NCBI GenBank assembly: GCA_029215795.1 | Contig: JARDYH010000007.1 | Span: 99,835,263 to 99,899,262, forward strand | DNA from: Anniella stebbinsi | Lineage: Eukaryota > Chordata > Lepidosauria > Squamata > Anniellidae | Direction: 5' to 3' | Length of the DNA: 64,000 nucleotides | Shown here: one piece after another, positions 43,751 through 54,249 of the stretch | How the letters are laid out: the number at the start of each line of letters is the position of its first letter | Numbering within the stretch: the stretch's first letter is position 1 | Notes under the pieces: model-generated | What the model was told of the DNA's origin: nothing | Seen by the model: only the letters and a program-made list of their open reading frames with translations | Database searches by the model: none | Made by a program: the position numbers and the translations under genes

Positions 43751-44060
43751 GACAAAGGGCTTCTCTACATTAGGTAAAAATCCTACAGCCTTACTGAGGC
43801 TTTGTCTTTTGGAATCTTCACGGGTTTATGATGAGCATAATACACAATACTTCCCCCTTGTTTTTGCTGGTTCCTTCCCATATATTACATGATTTAGATT
43901 TATTACTGCATTTTTGGTGACTTATAAAATGGTGGATTCCCACTTCAAAATGGCGGGAGAGGCATTGGAGGTTGACAACATCATTAAAAGGACCCATGAA
44001 CTTCCGTGAGTGAACAATCATGAGTGCACAATAAATGCCTTCTGCTGAGACAGCCGAAGC
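43751..44060. mobile_element. Dispersed MITE-like repeat, copy 3, inserted in L2
   Basis: It splits L2 ORF2 cleanly. The right end GAGTGCACAATAAATGCC matches copy 1 at 4640-4660. AAAATGGCGGGAGAGGC lies inside. No target duplication confirmed. Confidence 0.5.
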
Positions 44061-45010
44061 AATACAGTGGTTTTGCTCATATCTGCAGAATCTGTTCTAG
44101 AAAGTAGTATTGGTGTGTGCATGTGTTCTTCTCAGCACCATGGCTGTGGGGTCTTGCAAGGTTCCATTTTATCCTCCATGTTCTTTAACATATATAAGAA
44201 GCCACTGGGTGAGGTCATTCAAGGTTCTGAAGTAAGATGTCATCAATATGCTGAGGCTACTCATCTAACTCAGATGATGCTGTATAGATGCTGAACCATT
44301 GTCAGGATGTAGTAATGGATTTGGTGAGGGCTAGTAAACTGAAGAGGAATTCTGACAAGACAGAGGGGCTGTGGGTAGGTGGTTCTCAGGACCATGAAAC
44401 TGATATGCAGACTTGAAAGAACAGGTATGTGGCTTGGGGGCATGCTCCTTGATAAAGCATTGTCAGTGGAGGTCCAGCTGGCCTTGATGGTATGGAGTAC
44501 CTTTAGCAGCTTCAGTTGGTTTGCCAACTGAAGCCATTCTTGCACAGAAATAGCTTAGTGGCAGTGTTATAGGCTCTGGTAAACTCCCAGTTGGACTACT
44601 ATAATGCTTTATATATAAGGCTGCCCTTGAGGATCACTTGAAAGCATCAGAATTTGGTAGCTAGAAGTCTGAATGGTTTAACTAGGTGGAGCACTATTAC
44701 ACCAATTCTTAAATAAGTACATTGCTGCCTATTTGATTCCAAGTCCAATTTAAAGTTATGGTGCTTTAAAGCATTAAACAGCTTTGAACCAAATATCTTA
44801 AGGAGCACCTCTTCCCAATCCATCCTGCCTATGCATAAAAATCTTCACGTGAGGCCTTTCTTCTCCCTGCCCCGTTTTTCATTCACATTTTATCCCTTAA
44901 CAAAATAAGAAAATATCAGGCCCTTCTTCAAGTACATTACGTATATACAAAGGAGAGGCCTTTTCTGTGGTGGCACCCCAATTCTTGATGTGTTTCCCTA
45001 AGAAAGTTTG
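44061..45010 (+). mobile_element. L2 LINE, RT part 2 and C-terminus
   Basis: It encodes GVLQGSILSSMFFNIYKKPL, then HQYAEATHL where L2 has HQYADDTQL (catalytic DD lost), and SRKLPVGLL-like thumb remnants. It ends with GEAFSVVAPQF-type C-terminal codons (44953-45005). The 3' UTR and tail are missing. Confidence 0.8.
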
Positions 45011-45481
45011 CTGGTGCCAATAGGATGAAGGGTGTGATAGAAATGGTTGAAAGAAAGAAGAAAATATACAGTTGGTGACACACAAGGTACAGCACATGAT
45101 TCAAGGGAGAACTGGGTAGTTCTTCTATAGGATATGTTTTGCCTACTACCTAAGAACAAGGAGCAAGGGTGCTGAAATGACTTGATCCAGGCAAGCAAAA
45201 TACTTCTGTCCATTGGCCTCCAGCTATTAATCAAGGATAGAAGATGTAGTCTTGAATGCTTCTGTTTCCCTACACACAACTGAGGGCATCTTCAAATGGC
45301 AGCAGAGGGCTGTCTTTAGGGCTGCAAAAACATCCTTTTGTTTATCCTGAAAGAGACATGATCCTTTGTGCCATGGACACTTGTGGATGCTTGAAATAGC
45401 AGCCACGGCCCACCCCCCGGTCAGAGGAATGGGAAGTGGTGATGGCAGAGACAATGGAAACCCTTCCTGCCAGAACTTGAT
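45011..45481. other. Intron sequence, nothing recognised
   Basis: No feature recognised. Confidence 0.45.
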
Positions 45482-45489
45482 ATGAACAT

Positions 45490-45809
45490 TAGGCTGACCA
45501 GGTAAAATCCAGGTCAGGGCTCATGTAACTTTAACAGTGGTAGAGAAAAGGGGATTTCAGCCAGAGTCATTTGTATGCAATTAGTTCCTGGTGAAATTCC
45601 CTCTTCATCACAACTGTTAAAGTTGCAGGGGCCCTGCCTTCTTTTGTATAGGGTCACTCTAGTATAGTGCCTGCACCTTTAACTGTTGTGATGAAGAGGG
45701 AATTTCACCAGGAACTAATTGCATACAAATGACACTGGCTGAAATTCCCTTTTCTCTACAACTGTTAAAGTTACATGAGCCCTGACCTGGATTTTATCTG
45801 GTCAGCCTA
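45490..45809 (+). mobile_element. 320-bp palindromic hAT-like MITE, copy 1
   Basis: TAGGCTGACCAGGTAAAATCC at the left is exactly answered by GGATTTTATCTGGTCAGCCTA at the right, and pairing continues along both arms of about 150 bp. The 8-bp duplication ATGAACAT flanks it (45482-45489 and 45810-45817), which fits the hAT superfamily. It is non-coding. Confidence 0.95.
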
Positions 45810-45817
45810 ATGAACAT

Positions 45818-47107
45818 CATAATTTCCCCATAGGAAATGGTAGGCAAGTTCCTTCCCACTCCCTTCCCTTCATCTGGCCAGGTATGATTTTTGGGTCCTG
45901 AAGGTGTACTGGTGGCAGTGGAGGCAGTCGCCAGTGCTCAAGGGTTGGGCTTGGCAGGTCCACCATAAAGCCTGCTCAGGTTTATGTTTCATGGTTGTGA
46001 AATTTCCATGAATCGTCTTTGTAACACCACCTCTTTTGCTGGAACAGTATGTAACATTTGGCAGCCTTGGCTTCCTTGGAGGAAAAAAGGTGGGATATAA
46101 ATGCAATCAATCAATATTTCTATTGCCACACTGGACACCAGAAGACCATCTGCTATCTGTAAATCAGGGCCAGCACAGGACACTTTATTGTTTTTTTTAC
46201 TTTCTATATTATTGATGTCTTGATTATTGTTGTAAACTTTTAGCATTTCTAGGTGTCTAGAGATTTTTTTTAATTGATTAATTTGGGTATAAATTTCTTA
46301 AATAAATAAAATAATAAATACATATGCTCCCATCCCAAGTTGTAGCACTACCTATTCTGAAAGATGGTCTACGTTTGGATCATACCACGTGACATTAGTC
46401 TCTCTAAAAATACTGTTATATCAAGCAACTGTTTCAGATTCTTGTACTCCCCAAATCACTGAGAAACAGTGAGGACCCTAACTGGCAGGTGGCTCAGACA
46501 TGTCAACAATGACATCTGAATGCTTTTTATTTATACTGCAGCAGTAAATCAGCTAAATTAAGTTAATTTGTCAATGCAAGTGAGCCATCTGGCAGTAATG
46601 AAGGCATCTTGCTCCATAAAGGCAGCCTGTACTAGGATGCCTATGATTTCAGCTGTAGTTTTCAGTACTCTGTTGGGTGTTTTTTTAAAAGTTATACTGT
46701 GGGGGGGGGGAGTTGTTTTCTAATACAGTTCAACCATATATTGTTATTGTACAGATCTGGCAAGGACTTTGGACTATCCTAAATTTTACAAATCACTCAA
46801 GCAGGATTTTCATGAGAGAATGCTAAATATGTGATTCCTCAAATCATTTGTCATGATTAATGATTTTATAGTGAGCATTTAATATATTTCAAGACACACT
46901 ACAAATCAATACCCATTAATCAGGGTTGTTTTTTTTAATGGAATACATTTGACAGAAGAAAAATTAGTGAGCATAAGTGTGATGTTCTACTGTTTGTGGT
47001 TGTAAATATATTGCAAAGTTTATTGTTTCTGATATGCATTTGTTTATATCTTTAAAAAGGGTTAAGAACAATAACAGGTAAGCTAAATAACTAGGCCGAA
47101 ATGTACT
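45818..47107. other. Intron sequence with a short LINE/SINE tail
   Basis: AAAAAAGGTGGGATATAAATG with CAATCAATCAAT (46083-46115) is a reptile LINE/SINE 3' end. A G-run is at 46699-46708. TACTGTTTGTGGTTGTA at 46988 recurs at 47108. Nothing else recognised. Confidence 0.45.
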
Positions 47108-47600
47108 TACTGTTTGTGGTTATAGGTCTTGGTAAGTATAGAGTGATTGGCTCGTTGTGGGGGAGTGCCTGGATTGGCTGGCTGTGTGCCCGAATGGAAG
47201 GTGAGTGTTGATTGGCTGGTTGGTTGGAGTGCCTGGATTAGCTGGCTGTGTAAGAGTGGGAGGAGCTAGAGAGCGAGTGAAGTGTATATATATGTCTGAC
47301 AGAGAGAGCTGACAGGGTTGATTGGTGGGAGATCTGAGGGGGATTCTTGAGGGAGATGTTGAAAGGGACTTGAGAGAATTAAGAGATTGGGATAAGATTT
47401 TAGAGCATAGATTAAATAAGGAACAGTTTGTTGAAGTATAAGAGTTCTGACTGAAACCAATAAGCATTGAAACCTTGTAACCGATACGCAATTGAACTGA
47501 AGTAACCATTAAGCTTGTTGACATGCAATTTCTTATTAATAAAGTATTGTTAATTCCATCTTCTGGTGTGGTCCGTGGGTGTACCTGAGAAGGCACTGGT
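47108..47600 (+). mobile_element. Candidate LTR (solo or 5' LTR)
   Basis: It has promoter-like order: repeated ATTGGCT boxes (inverted CCAAT; 47145-47245), including a duplicated GAGTGCCTGGATTGGCTGG unit, TATATATA at 47285-47292, AATAAA at 47538-47543, then a GT-rich stretch. It ends GAAGGCA, followed by CTGGTGGCAGTGG, which resembles the sequence just after the LTR in Gypsy-type elements. No gag/pol coding follows. The boundaries and family are uncertain. Confidence 0.5.
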
Positions 47601-48391
47601 GGCAGTGGAACAAAGAAGTTACCTGGAGGCCAGTTTGTTGGGCTGTAGTGCTGTGGGGCCTAAATAGTAAAGGCGAGACAGGGGCAGCAGCAGCAAGTGG
47701 TCGAGGATAACCTCACAATAAGCATAATAAAATAGGAGCTAAATAAACCAGAAAAATCATATAGAAGTTGAGATAATGCTATTTGGTGAATACTGAAGTA
47801 GCATAAAACAATACAAAGCTGTTGAGACTGAGGAAGTGGAAGATGAGAGTCAGAGCCTAGTATGATTAGTTGCATAGCCTAATGGTGCCTGGTTGGGAGA
47901 TGAATTTGGCTGGGCTAGTGTCTTGGGATGAAGCTTTGCTAGGCATGAGTGAATTACAAAAGCTCTAATCAAATGAAGCAGAAAATAGTTTGCCTCTTGA
48001 TTCTGTTTCCTCGGCGTCAAACTGCATGTTCCTTTAAAGACGTAGCTAACAGCTAGGATTTTTTTAAAAAAATAAATAAATCAAAACTAAGCTAATCCAA
48101 TCAGCTTCATGGGTTGAGCCCAGGTTTAAGAATTTGGCTTATCATTTAGGGCTCCATCATGTCAGCGGTTTAACACACTCTTGCCAACCTGGTATCTGGT
48201 TTTGCAGCGCAGGACTCACGTGACGTCATCCCTGTCCTGTACCCATTTTGCCTCTTTTCCTCTGTTTTGCATATTATTTTGGTGCGGGGAAACAGAAGTC
48301 AGACCTCAGAAGTAAGCATAGGGTTGCAGAGCACTTCTTTCCAGTTTGCTGTTTTAGGCTTTGAAAAAAGCTTCTGAGTGACCAGTTCTAT
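47601..48391. other. Sequence after the candidate LTR
   Basis: No open frame or retroelement domain recognised. It could be the leader of a truncated LTR element or plain intron. Confidence 0.4.
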
Positions 48392-48520
48392 ATGTGTTTA
48401 CTCAGAAGTAAGTCTCTCTCTGTTCAATGGGGTTTACTCAAAGGTAAGCATACATCGGATTTTAGTATGACTTGGACGTAAATGAAGTTGAAATCAATGG
48501 GATTTACTCTTGAGTAAAGG
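48392..48520 (+). repeat. TTACT/AGTAA modules
   Basis: GTTTACTCAGAAGTAAGTC, TTCAATGGGGTTTACTC and a half copy ATCAATGGGATTTACTCTTG. Confidence 0.6.
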
Positions 48521-49072
48521 AACAGCAGGTCTCTATTTTATGAACTGGAGATGCACAGCTTCCCATGATCAAAGGAAAGGAAAATTGATCCTTCACAAAT
48601 GCAAACAGGTGGAAGATCGCACTGGTGAACTATCACAAAAAGGTTTTAAATGGCAGGGAAATTTTAAAAATTCTTTAAAAATCAAGAGATGAGGCTATCT
48701 GATTCAAACTTGACAGGGTTAAAGTCCTCCTTAAGATCTATCAATGTGCGACATGTCACCTCTTTATCTTTAAAAATTATGCAGATGTAAGCATTTTTGT
48801 TAATTGCCACATCCATCACAATGTCCATCTATGGCAAAAAAACAATGAACTGGAGGGGGAAGGAGAAGGGGTGGGGTGGGGTGGGGTAGGCACAATAACA
48901 GTGGGAGAGCAAAAACAGAGTTCACTGGTATAGCTACGATGGTGAAAGGGAGGAGCACTTGCAGCGCTTCAGAAATTGAGGTAAAAAATGTGGAGGCAAA
49001 CCGGGGTGGGGAGGAATAGGTGTGATGGAGGTCTTAGTTTTTTTGAAAAAACAAATCATACATGTGCATAAG
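48521..49072. other. Intron sequence, nothing recognised
   Basis: A GGGGT-rich patch at 48865-48890; otherwise unassigned. Confidence 0.45.
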
Positions 49073-49198
49073 AAGGACTCAGTCTGAGGAGGAAGTGATG
49101 TCATCAGGAAAGATGGCAGAATAATCTGTAGCTCCAATCCACCACCCAGATAAGCATCTAAGTTCCTAAAAATAAGCTGGCAAAAACAAAATCAGAGT

Positions 49199-49516
49199 GT
49201 GATCCTGCATTGGGGAATGTCTCAGGGTCCTGCCAATCCTAAAGAAGGCCAGTTTGAAGCTTTTTTTGACTTAAAAAATAGAATGGCTAAAAGAGATGAC
49301 AATGATGAGATGGGAAGCCCTAACAAGATGGCTAAAGATGGCATAGATAACATGTCAGAAGTAGCAGAACAAATAAAGCTACTCTGTAAGAGCTGGAATG
49401 ACACCATAAGGCCTTTGAAAGACTCTATTGAGGAGGTAGTGGCTAAGCTAAATGGCACCTCTACAACAGCAAACAATGCCATGGAACTGGGGCTGAAACA
49501 CCAAAATCAGATTTAA
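49199..49516 (+). pseudogene. L1 ORF1 N-terminal part
   Basis: This 105-residue frame (KNRMAKRDDNDEMGSPNKMA, then a coiled-coil-like EQIKLLCKSWNDTIRPLKDS) has the character of an L1 ORF1p N-terminus and coiled coil. It stops just before the GC-rich insertion at 49530. Confidence 0.75.
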
Positions 49517-49529
49517 AAACTGACTCTGA

Positions 49530-50122
49530 TAGGCTGTCCAGATGGCTCGGGATTTCCCGGTCCTAACCGGGAATCCAGGGGCGAACCGGCCCAACCGGGG
49601 GGCGGGGGGGCAAACCGGGGGGGCGGGGGGTCACGCGGCGGTGGCAGCAAGCAAGGAGCGGCAGTAGACCCAACGGCGGTGGCGGCGGAAGAGCCCGGGA
49701 AGTGCCTTCCCTCGCGCCTCACGCTCCTTACCCGCAGGGGCGTCTGCTTCCCTCCGGTGCTTGAATCTACTGAGAAACAGGCTTCCGCTGCCACGATGAT
49801 GACGCCGGGTCTGCTGCCGCGCCGCCGCCGCCACCGGGTCCCCCGCCGGCTCGTAAGGCCAGCGGCCGCGCGGAAGAGGCGGGGGAGGGCCGATTACGTC
49901 ACTTCCAGATCCGGCCCTCTCCTGCCTCTTCCGCACGGCCGCTGGCCTTACGAGCCGGCGGGGGACCCGGCGGCGGTGGCAGCGGCGGTGCGGCGGCGGC
50001 GGCAGCAGAAGAGAACCCGCCCCAGTAGGTCCGGGCTGATGTTTTTTGGGGGGTGGCTTGGTGGGGGGGGGTTGTTGGCGGGGGGGGACCGGGATTTTGG
50101 GTTCCAAAATCTGGTCACCCTA
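49530..50122. mobile_element. GC-rich palindromic hAT-like element
   Basis: TAGGCTGTCCAGAT at the left is inverted as ATCTGGTCACCCTA at the right, the same ends as the 320-bp MITEs. The 8-bp duplication GACTCTGA flanks it (49522-49529 and 50123-50130). The 593-bp interior is extremely GC/CpG-rich, with a large inverted repeat (arms about 49811-49891 and 49912-50007, e.g. GGCTCGTAAGGCCAGCGGCC). A short AT-richer centre contains TTACGTCACTTCC. Long ORFs on both strands are symmetric by-products. Confidence 0.9.
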
Positions 50123-50345
50123 GACTCTGATGAATAAGGAGCTAAGCCAAAAGAGAGAATCTCTGGAGGACCGAAGCTGAAGGGTTAACCTGAGAATTTG
50201 AGGGGTTAAAGAATTGGCTGAAGGAAAGAGAAATGGCTCATTAACACCTTCCCAGAGCTAGACCTGTTGCAGAGGGATATAATCAGAGCTCACCAGGCCT
50301 TATACCCTAGGCCACAGGTTGGAGATCCCCAGAGAGACATTATTG

Positions 50346-50665
50346 TAGGGTGACCAGATAAAATCCAGGTCAGGGCCCATGTAACTTTAACAGTTGTAGA
50401 GAAAAGGGAATTTCAGCTGGTGTCATTTGTATGCAATTAGTTCCTGGTGAAATCCCCTCTTCATCACAACAGTTAAAGTTGCAGGCACTATACTAGAGTG
50501 ACCATATACAAAAGAAGGTAGGGCCTCTGCAACTATAACTGTTGTGATGAAGAGGGGATTTCACCAGGAACTAATTGCATACAAATGATACTGGCTGAAA
50601 TTCCCCTTTCTCTACAACTGTTAAAGTTATATGAGCCCTGACCTGGATTTTATCTGGTCACCCTA
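50346..50665 (+). mobile_element. 320-bp palindromic hAT-like MITE, copy 2, nested in L1 ORF1
   Basis: TAGGGTGACCAGATAAAATC pairs with GATTTTATCTGGTCACCCTA. The 8-bp duplication CATTATTG flanks it (50338-50345 and 50666-50673). It splits the ORF1p RNA-binding domain; the flanking codons are continuous across one copy of the duplication. Confidence 0.95.
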
Positions 50666-50673
50666 CATTATTG

Positions 50674-51035
50674 TCAAACTGTCAAATGAAGCACTAAGAG
50701 ACGCCATTTTAAAAGCTGCAAGAATCAACCCTCCCCTGTTAATAGAGGGCAGCACAGTGCAACTTTTCCAAGACTTGAGTCCTGAGACTCTCATCAGAAG
50801 AACATCTTTTGAATTCTTCACTGAGCAACTCTGCAGAGCCAACATTCCTTATCAATGGGGTCACCATGTGAAAATAATCACCCACAAGGATGGCAAGACC
50901 CATGTAGTCTTTACTCACAGAGAAGCAAGATCTTTACTCAAAATGCTCAAGCTGAACATTGAAGGCTTGTCAGAATCAGAGGAGCAAGAATTCAAGGAGA
51001 AGTGGAGGAACAAGGCAGCAATACTGAATGGCTAG
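50674..51035 (+). pseudogene. L1 ORF1 C-terminal RNA-binding domain
   Basis: KLSNEALRDAILKAARINPP, LFQDLSPETLIRRTSFEFF, IPYQWGHHVKIITHKDGKTH and REARSLLKMLKLN are the conserved L1 ORF1p C-terminal blocks. The annotated methionine of the longer frame lies inside the MITE and is spurious. Confidence 0.9.
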
Positions 51036-51578
51036 AACATCCCAGAAGGCAAAGAAAAAAGAAGAACTTACCAACTGGTTTTGTTTTGTTTTACTCACGG
51101 ATAAGAGTTATATTGGATAAATACGGAGTACAATACTGAAGAATTTAATATACACTTGCTGACCTACAATAGAAGTTGATTGGTCAAGAACCACATGTAA
51201 ATTTACATCTTTTATTTCCACATATTCATTGAAGATTAATGGGAAAGGGGATCTTTAGAAGGAAAAAAACCTCCTACATAAATTGTCTTATACTGGTTTA
51301 AATTTTAGGTTGGTGGGGTGAGGGAGCAATCTGGATTGGATTTTCCTTCGTTGAATTTCCCTAAGTCGTCTCATGAATACTGTTGGGGTACAGTCCATCC
51401 CAAGGGAGGGTCCGTCAAATGAAAAATGGAAACTGTTATTTCTAGTTGTTATTGGGATGCATGTGTCTGTGCACATAATAAATGGGGTACGGATAATGTC
51501 AGTCAGTGGGAGCAAAGAGGGACTTAAGACTGAAAGTACTTTAAAGCTCATGCTAACTAGTAGAATATGGCAGGTCTG

Positions 51579-52340
51579 AAAATATGGTCATTAAATGTCA
51601 AGGGGATGGACTCCCCAATTAAGCATAGAAGGGTACAGATGTTGATAAAAAGGAGAACCCAGTTGTTATCTTTTTGCAAGAAACACACCATAAACAAAAC
51701 CAGAAAGACTTATTGTTAAAGGGGGTAGGCATTAGGGAGTCTTTTGCTGCAGAAGGGAACTCAAAATCATGTGGGGTGTTGATAGCAGCAATGAACAACT
51801 GTGAAATCACAATCTCAGAGACGGTGTCAGATACTAGAGGGTGATATGTGTTTGCTAAAGGCACTTTAAGAGGTCAAAAGGTAATTTTAGGATGCATTTA
51901 CTCACCAAATTCTGGCCAGATTCAATTCCTGAGAGACACATTGCAAACCTTGGAAAACTTTAAGAAAGGAACAGTGCTTATTGCTGGGGATCTGAATGAA
52001 GTAATAGACCTGTACTTAGACAGGAGTGGAAGTAGGGGGCATAAAAAGCAGAAGGATGGCAAATCAGAAATGGAGTGTGTTATGCGTGAGTTTGGGCTTT
52101 GTGATGTTTGGAGATCTCTACAGCCATTAGAAAGGGATTGTACCTTCTTTTCCAAGCGTCATGGCTCATACTTGCGTATAGATTATATTTTATCTTCAAA
52201 TATGGGTGAGCTGAAGCTAAAGGAAGCCAAAATAGGATCCATAACAATATCGGATCACGCTCCAGTCTCAGCAGTGTTCCACATGGGAAACTGTGCACAT
52301 CAGTCCTATAGCTGGAAACTTCACCCCATACTATTACTAT
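51579..52340 (+). pseudogene. L1 ORF2 endonuclease domain
   Basis: It begins LKIWSLNVKGMDSPIKHRR in one frame (51573-51640), shifts, then 51848-52318 reads VILGCIYSPNSGQIQF, GTVLIAGDLNEVIDLYLDR (catalytic Asp-Leu-Asn), SYLRIDYILSS and ITISDHAPVSAVF (catalytic SDH). An in-frame stop lies just upstream of 51848. Confidence 0.92.
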
Positions 52341-52358
52341 TCACCCCATACTATTACA

Positions 52359-52655
52359 AAAAGAGGCTTGCCTGGCGCCAACATTGTTAACTTTTCGGCA
52401 CCAGGTCAAGACTTTCCTCTTCTCCCAGGCATTTAACAGCATATGATGAGGGTTTTTGTGTTTTTGTGATGTTGTTGTACTTTGACACAGAAGGATATTG
52501 TAATTTTAACTTGATTTTATGCTTTATGCTTTTAAATTTTGTATATTGGTGTTTTAATTGTTCAATGTTTTTAATTTTTGTAAACCGCCCAGAGAGCTTT
52601 GGCTGTGGGGCAGTATCTAAATGGAATAAAATAAATAAATAAAAATAAATTGTGA
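52359..52655 (+). mobile_element. L2-type LINE 3' end nested in L1 ORF2
   Basis: It encodes TFRHQVKTFLFSQAFNS and ends TTGTAAACCGCCCAGAGAGC, TTTGGCTGTGGGGCAGTATC and (AAAT)n, like the copy at 18458-18951. An imperfect 21-bp tandem duplication of L1 sequence (TTCACCCCATACTATTAC, 52319-52357) lies directly upstream. Confidence 0.85.
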
Positions 52656-53204
52656 AAAAACAAAAACAAAACAAAACAAAAAACCCTCAAATTTTTAAAA
52701 CAGAATTTGACCCCAGAAATGCCAAACAACACAATTTGGGACACCTTAAAGGCAGTGATTAGAAGACATTATATAAAAGAATGAGCACCCTCAAAAAAAT
52801 AATAAAAGAGGTTCAAAGGAAGAAAATAAACACAGATATTAAAGCTCTGGAAGACCAGCATAAGAAAACAGGTAGTCCTCGCATTCTAAAACAATTGACA
52901 AGTAAAAAAACTGAATTGGAAACTTTAGATTTATATAAAATTACAATGAATTTGAATTACGTAGATCAAAAATATGGAGTTGGCAACAAATCATCTAAAC
53001 GTTTAGCAAGTTATATCAGAAAAAAACAAAACAAAATAGAATATATTCAATTAGAGACACTAACGGCAAAAGAGTTTTTATTCCATCTCAACTCAATGAA
53101 ATATTTAGCAAATACTTTGATGAACTATACACTTTGGTTAATCCAGACAAAAATGGAATCAAATCACTCTGATATAAATCTTCAGTTTCTCAAATTTCAT
53201 TAGA

Positions 53205-54060
53205 GCATAAAGACTTTAAATAAAGAAATCACCCAAGAGGAAATTTGTTTAGCCATTAAAAAACTAAAGAAATATAAAGCTCCTGGGACAGATGGCTTCA
53301 CTGGAGGTTTTTATAAGACATTTGAACCCTTACTAATGGCGTTTTTGCTGAAATTATTCAATGACATCTTAGACAACAAGCCCATCCCGGAGACAAGGAA
53401 AATTTCCTGGGTTATTTCTTGCCTAAACCAAACAAAGACATAGAGGAAGTAGAAAACTACAGACCAATTTCATTGCTCAACCAAGATTATAAACTGTTTA
53501 CAGGAATTTTGGCTTCAAAGTTAAATGAAATTGCACATAAATATATTAAGAAAGATCAGTTTGGGTTCATCAAAGGCAGACAGATCTCTGACCCCATACG
53601 ATGGCTTTTAAATGTGATTTTTCATTATTCTCATAATAGGAATAGACCCTGTGCCGTTGTCTCCCTTGATGCATCAAAGGCTTTTGATAAATTGGAATGG
53701 GGGTTCATTCATGAACTGGAGGAGGCTATGGGGCTGGGATCAAAATTCACAAACACTTTGAAATCTTTATACTCTTCCAATTCTGCTCTGATCAGAACAA
53801 ATGATCTGGATTCACCCCCGATCTCAATATATCGAGGCACCAAGCAGGAATGCCCCTTATCACCTCTTTTATTTGCTTTATCCATAGAACCACTGGCCAA
53901 TCTTATAAGAAATTATAACTCAATTGAAGGAATCCAAATTAAGGGGGGGGGAAGATTCTTACCAATTTATATGTAGATGATTTGGCCTTAACCCTTTCAA
54001 ACCCATTAAGGGACTTGCAGAAAATATTGAAAATCATGACTGAACATGGTAGCATGTCGG
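53205..54060 (+). pseudogene. L1 ORF2 reverse transcriptase domain
   Basis: KKLKKYKAPGTDGFTGGFYK opens the domain (53255-53315). After a frameshift, 53419-53945 reads YRPISLLNQDYKLF, IKKDQFGFIKGRQISD, VVSLDASKAFDKLEWGF (first Asp) and KQECPLSPLLFALSIEPLA (Gly changed to Glu). A frameshift in the G-run 53943-53951 moves the active site YVDDLAL (53969-53990) to another frame. RT-2 block order is normal. Confidence 0.92.
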
Positions 54061-54249
54061 GGCTGACAAGCAATAAAAAAAATCTAATATATTATCTCTG
54101 AATCTAACTAAAGAAACTAAAGAAGAGCTCATGAAAATTACTGGCATCCCAACAAATGCCAAGAATATAAAATATTTAGGGATATATTTACCAAAGTCAA
54201 TACAAAATGTGATAAAACTAAACTTTTAAACCTTTATGTGCCCAAGTTT

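Noticed and set aside
47120..47596. 158-codon minus-strand ORF
   Set aside because: It is antisense to the LTR-like block, Ser/Thr/Pro-rich, with no domain.
49631..50137. Long arginine/proline-rich ORFs on both strands (152-158 codons)
   Set aside because: They arise from the GC-rich inverted repeat of the hAT-like element; both strands give similar proteins and there is no domain.
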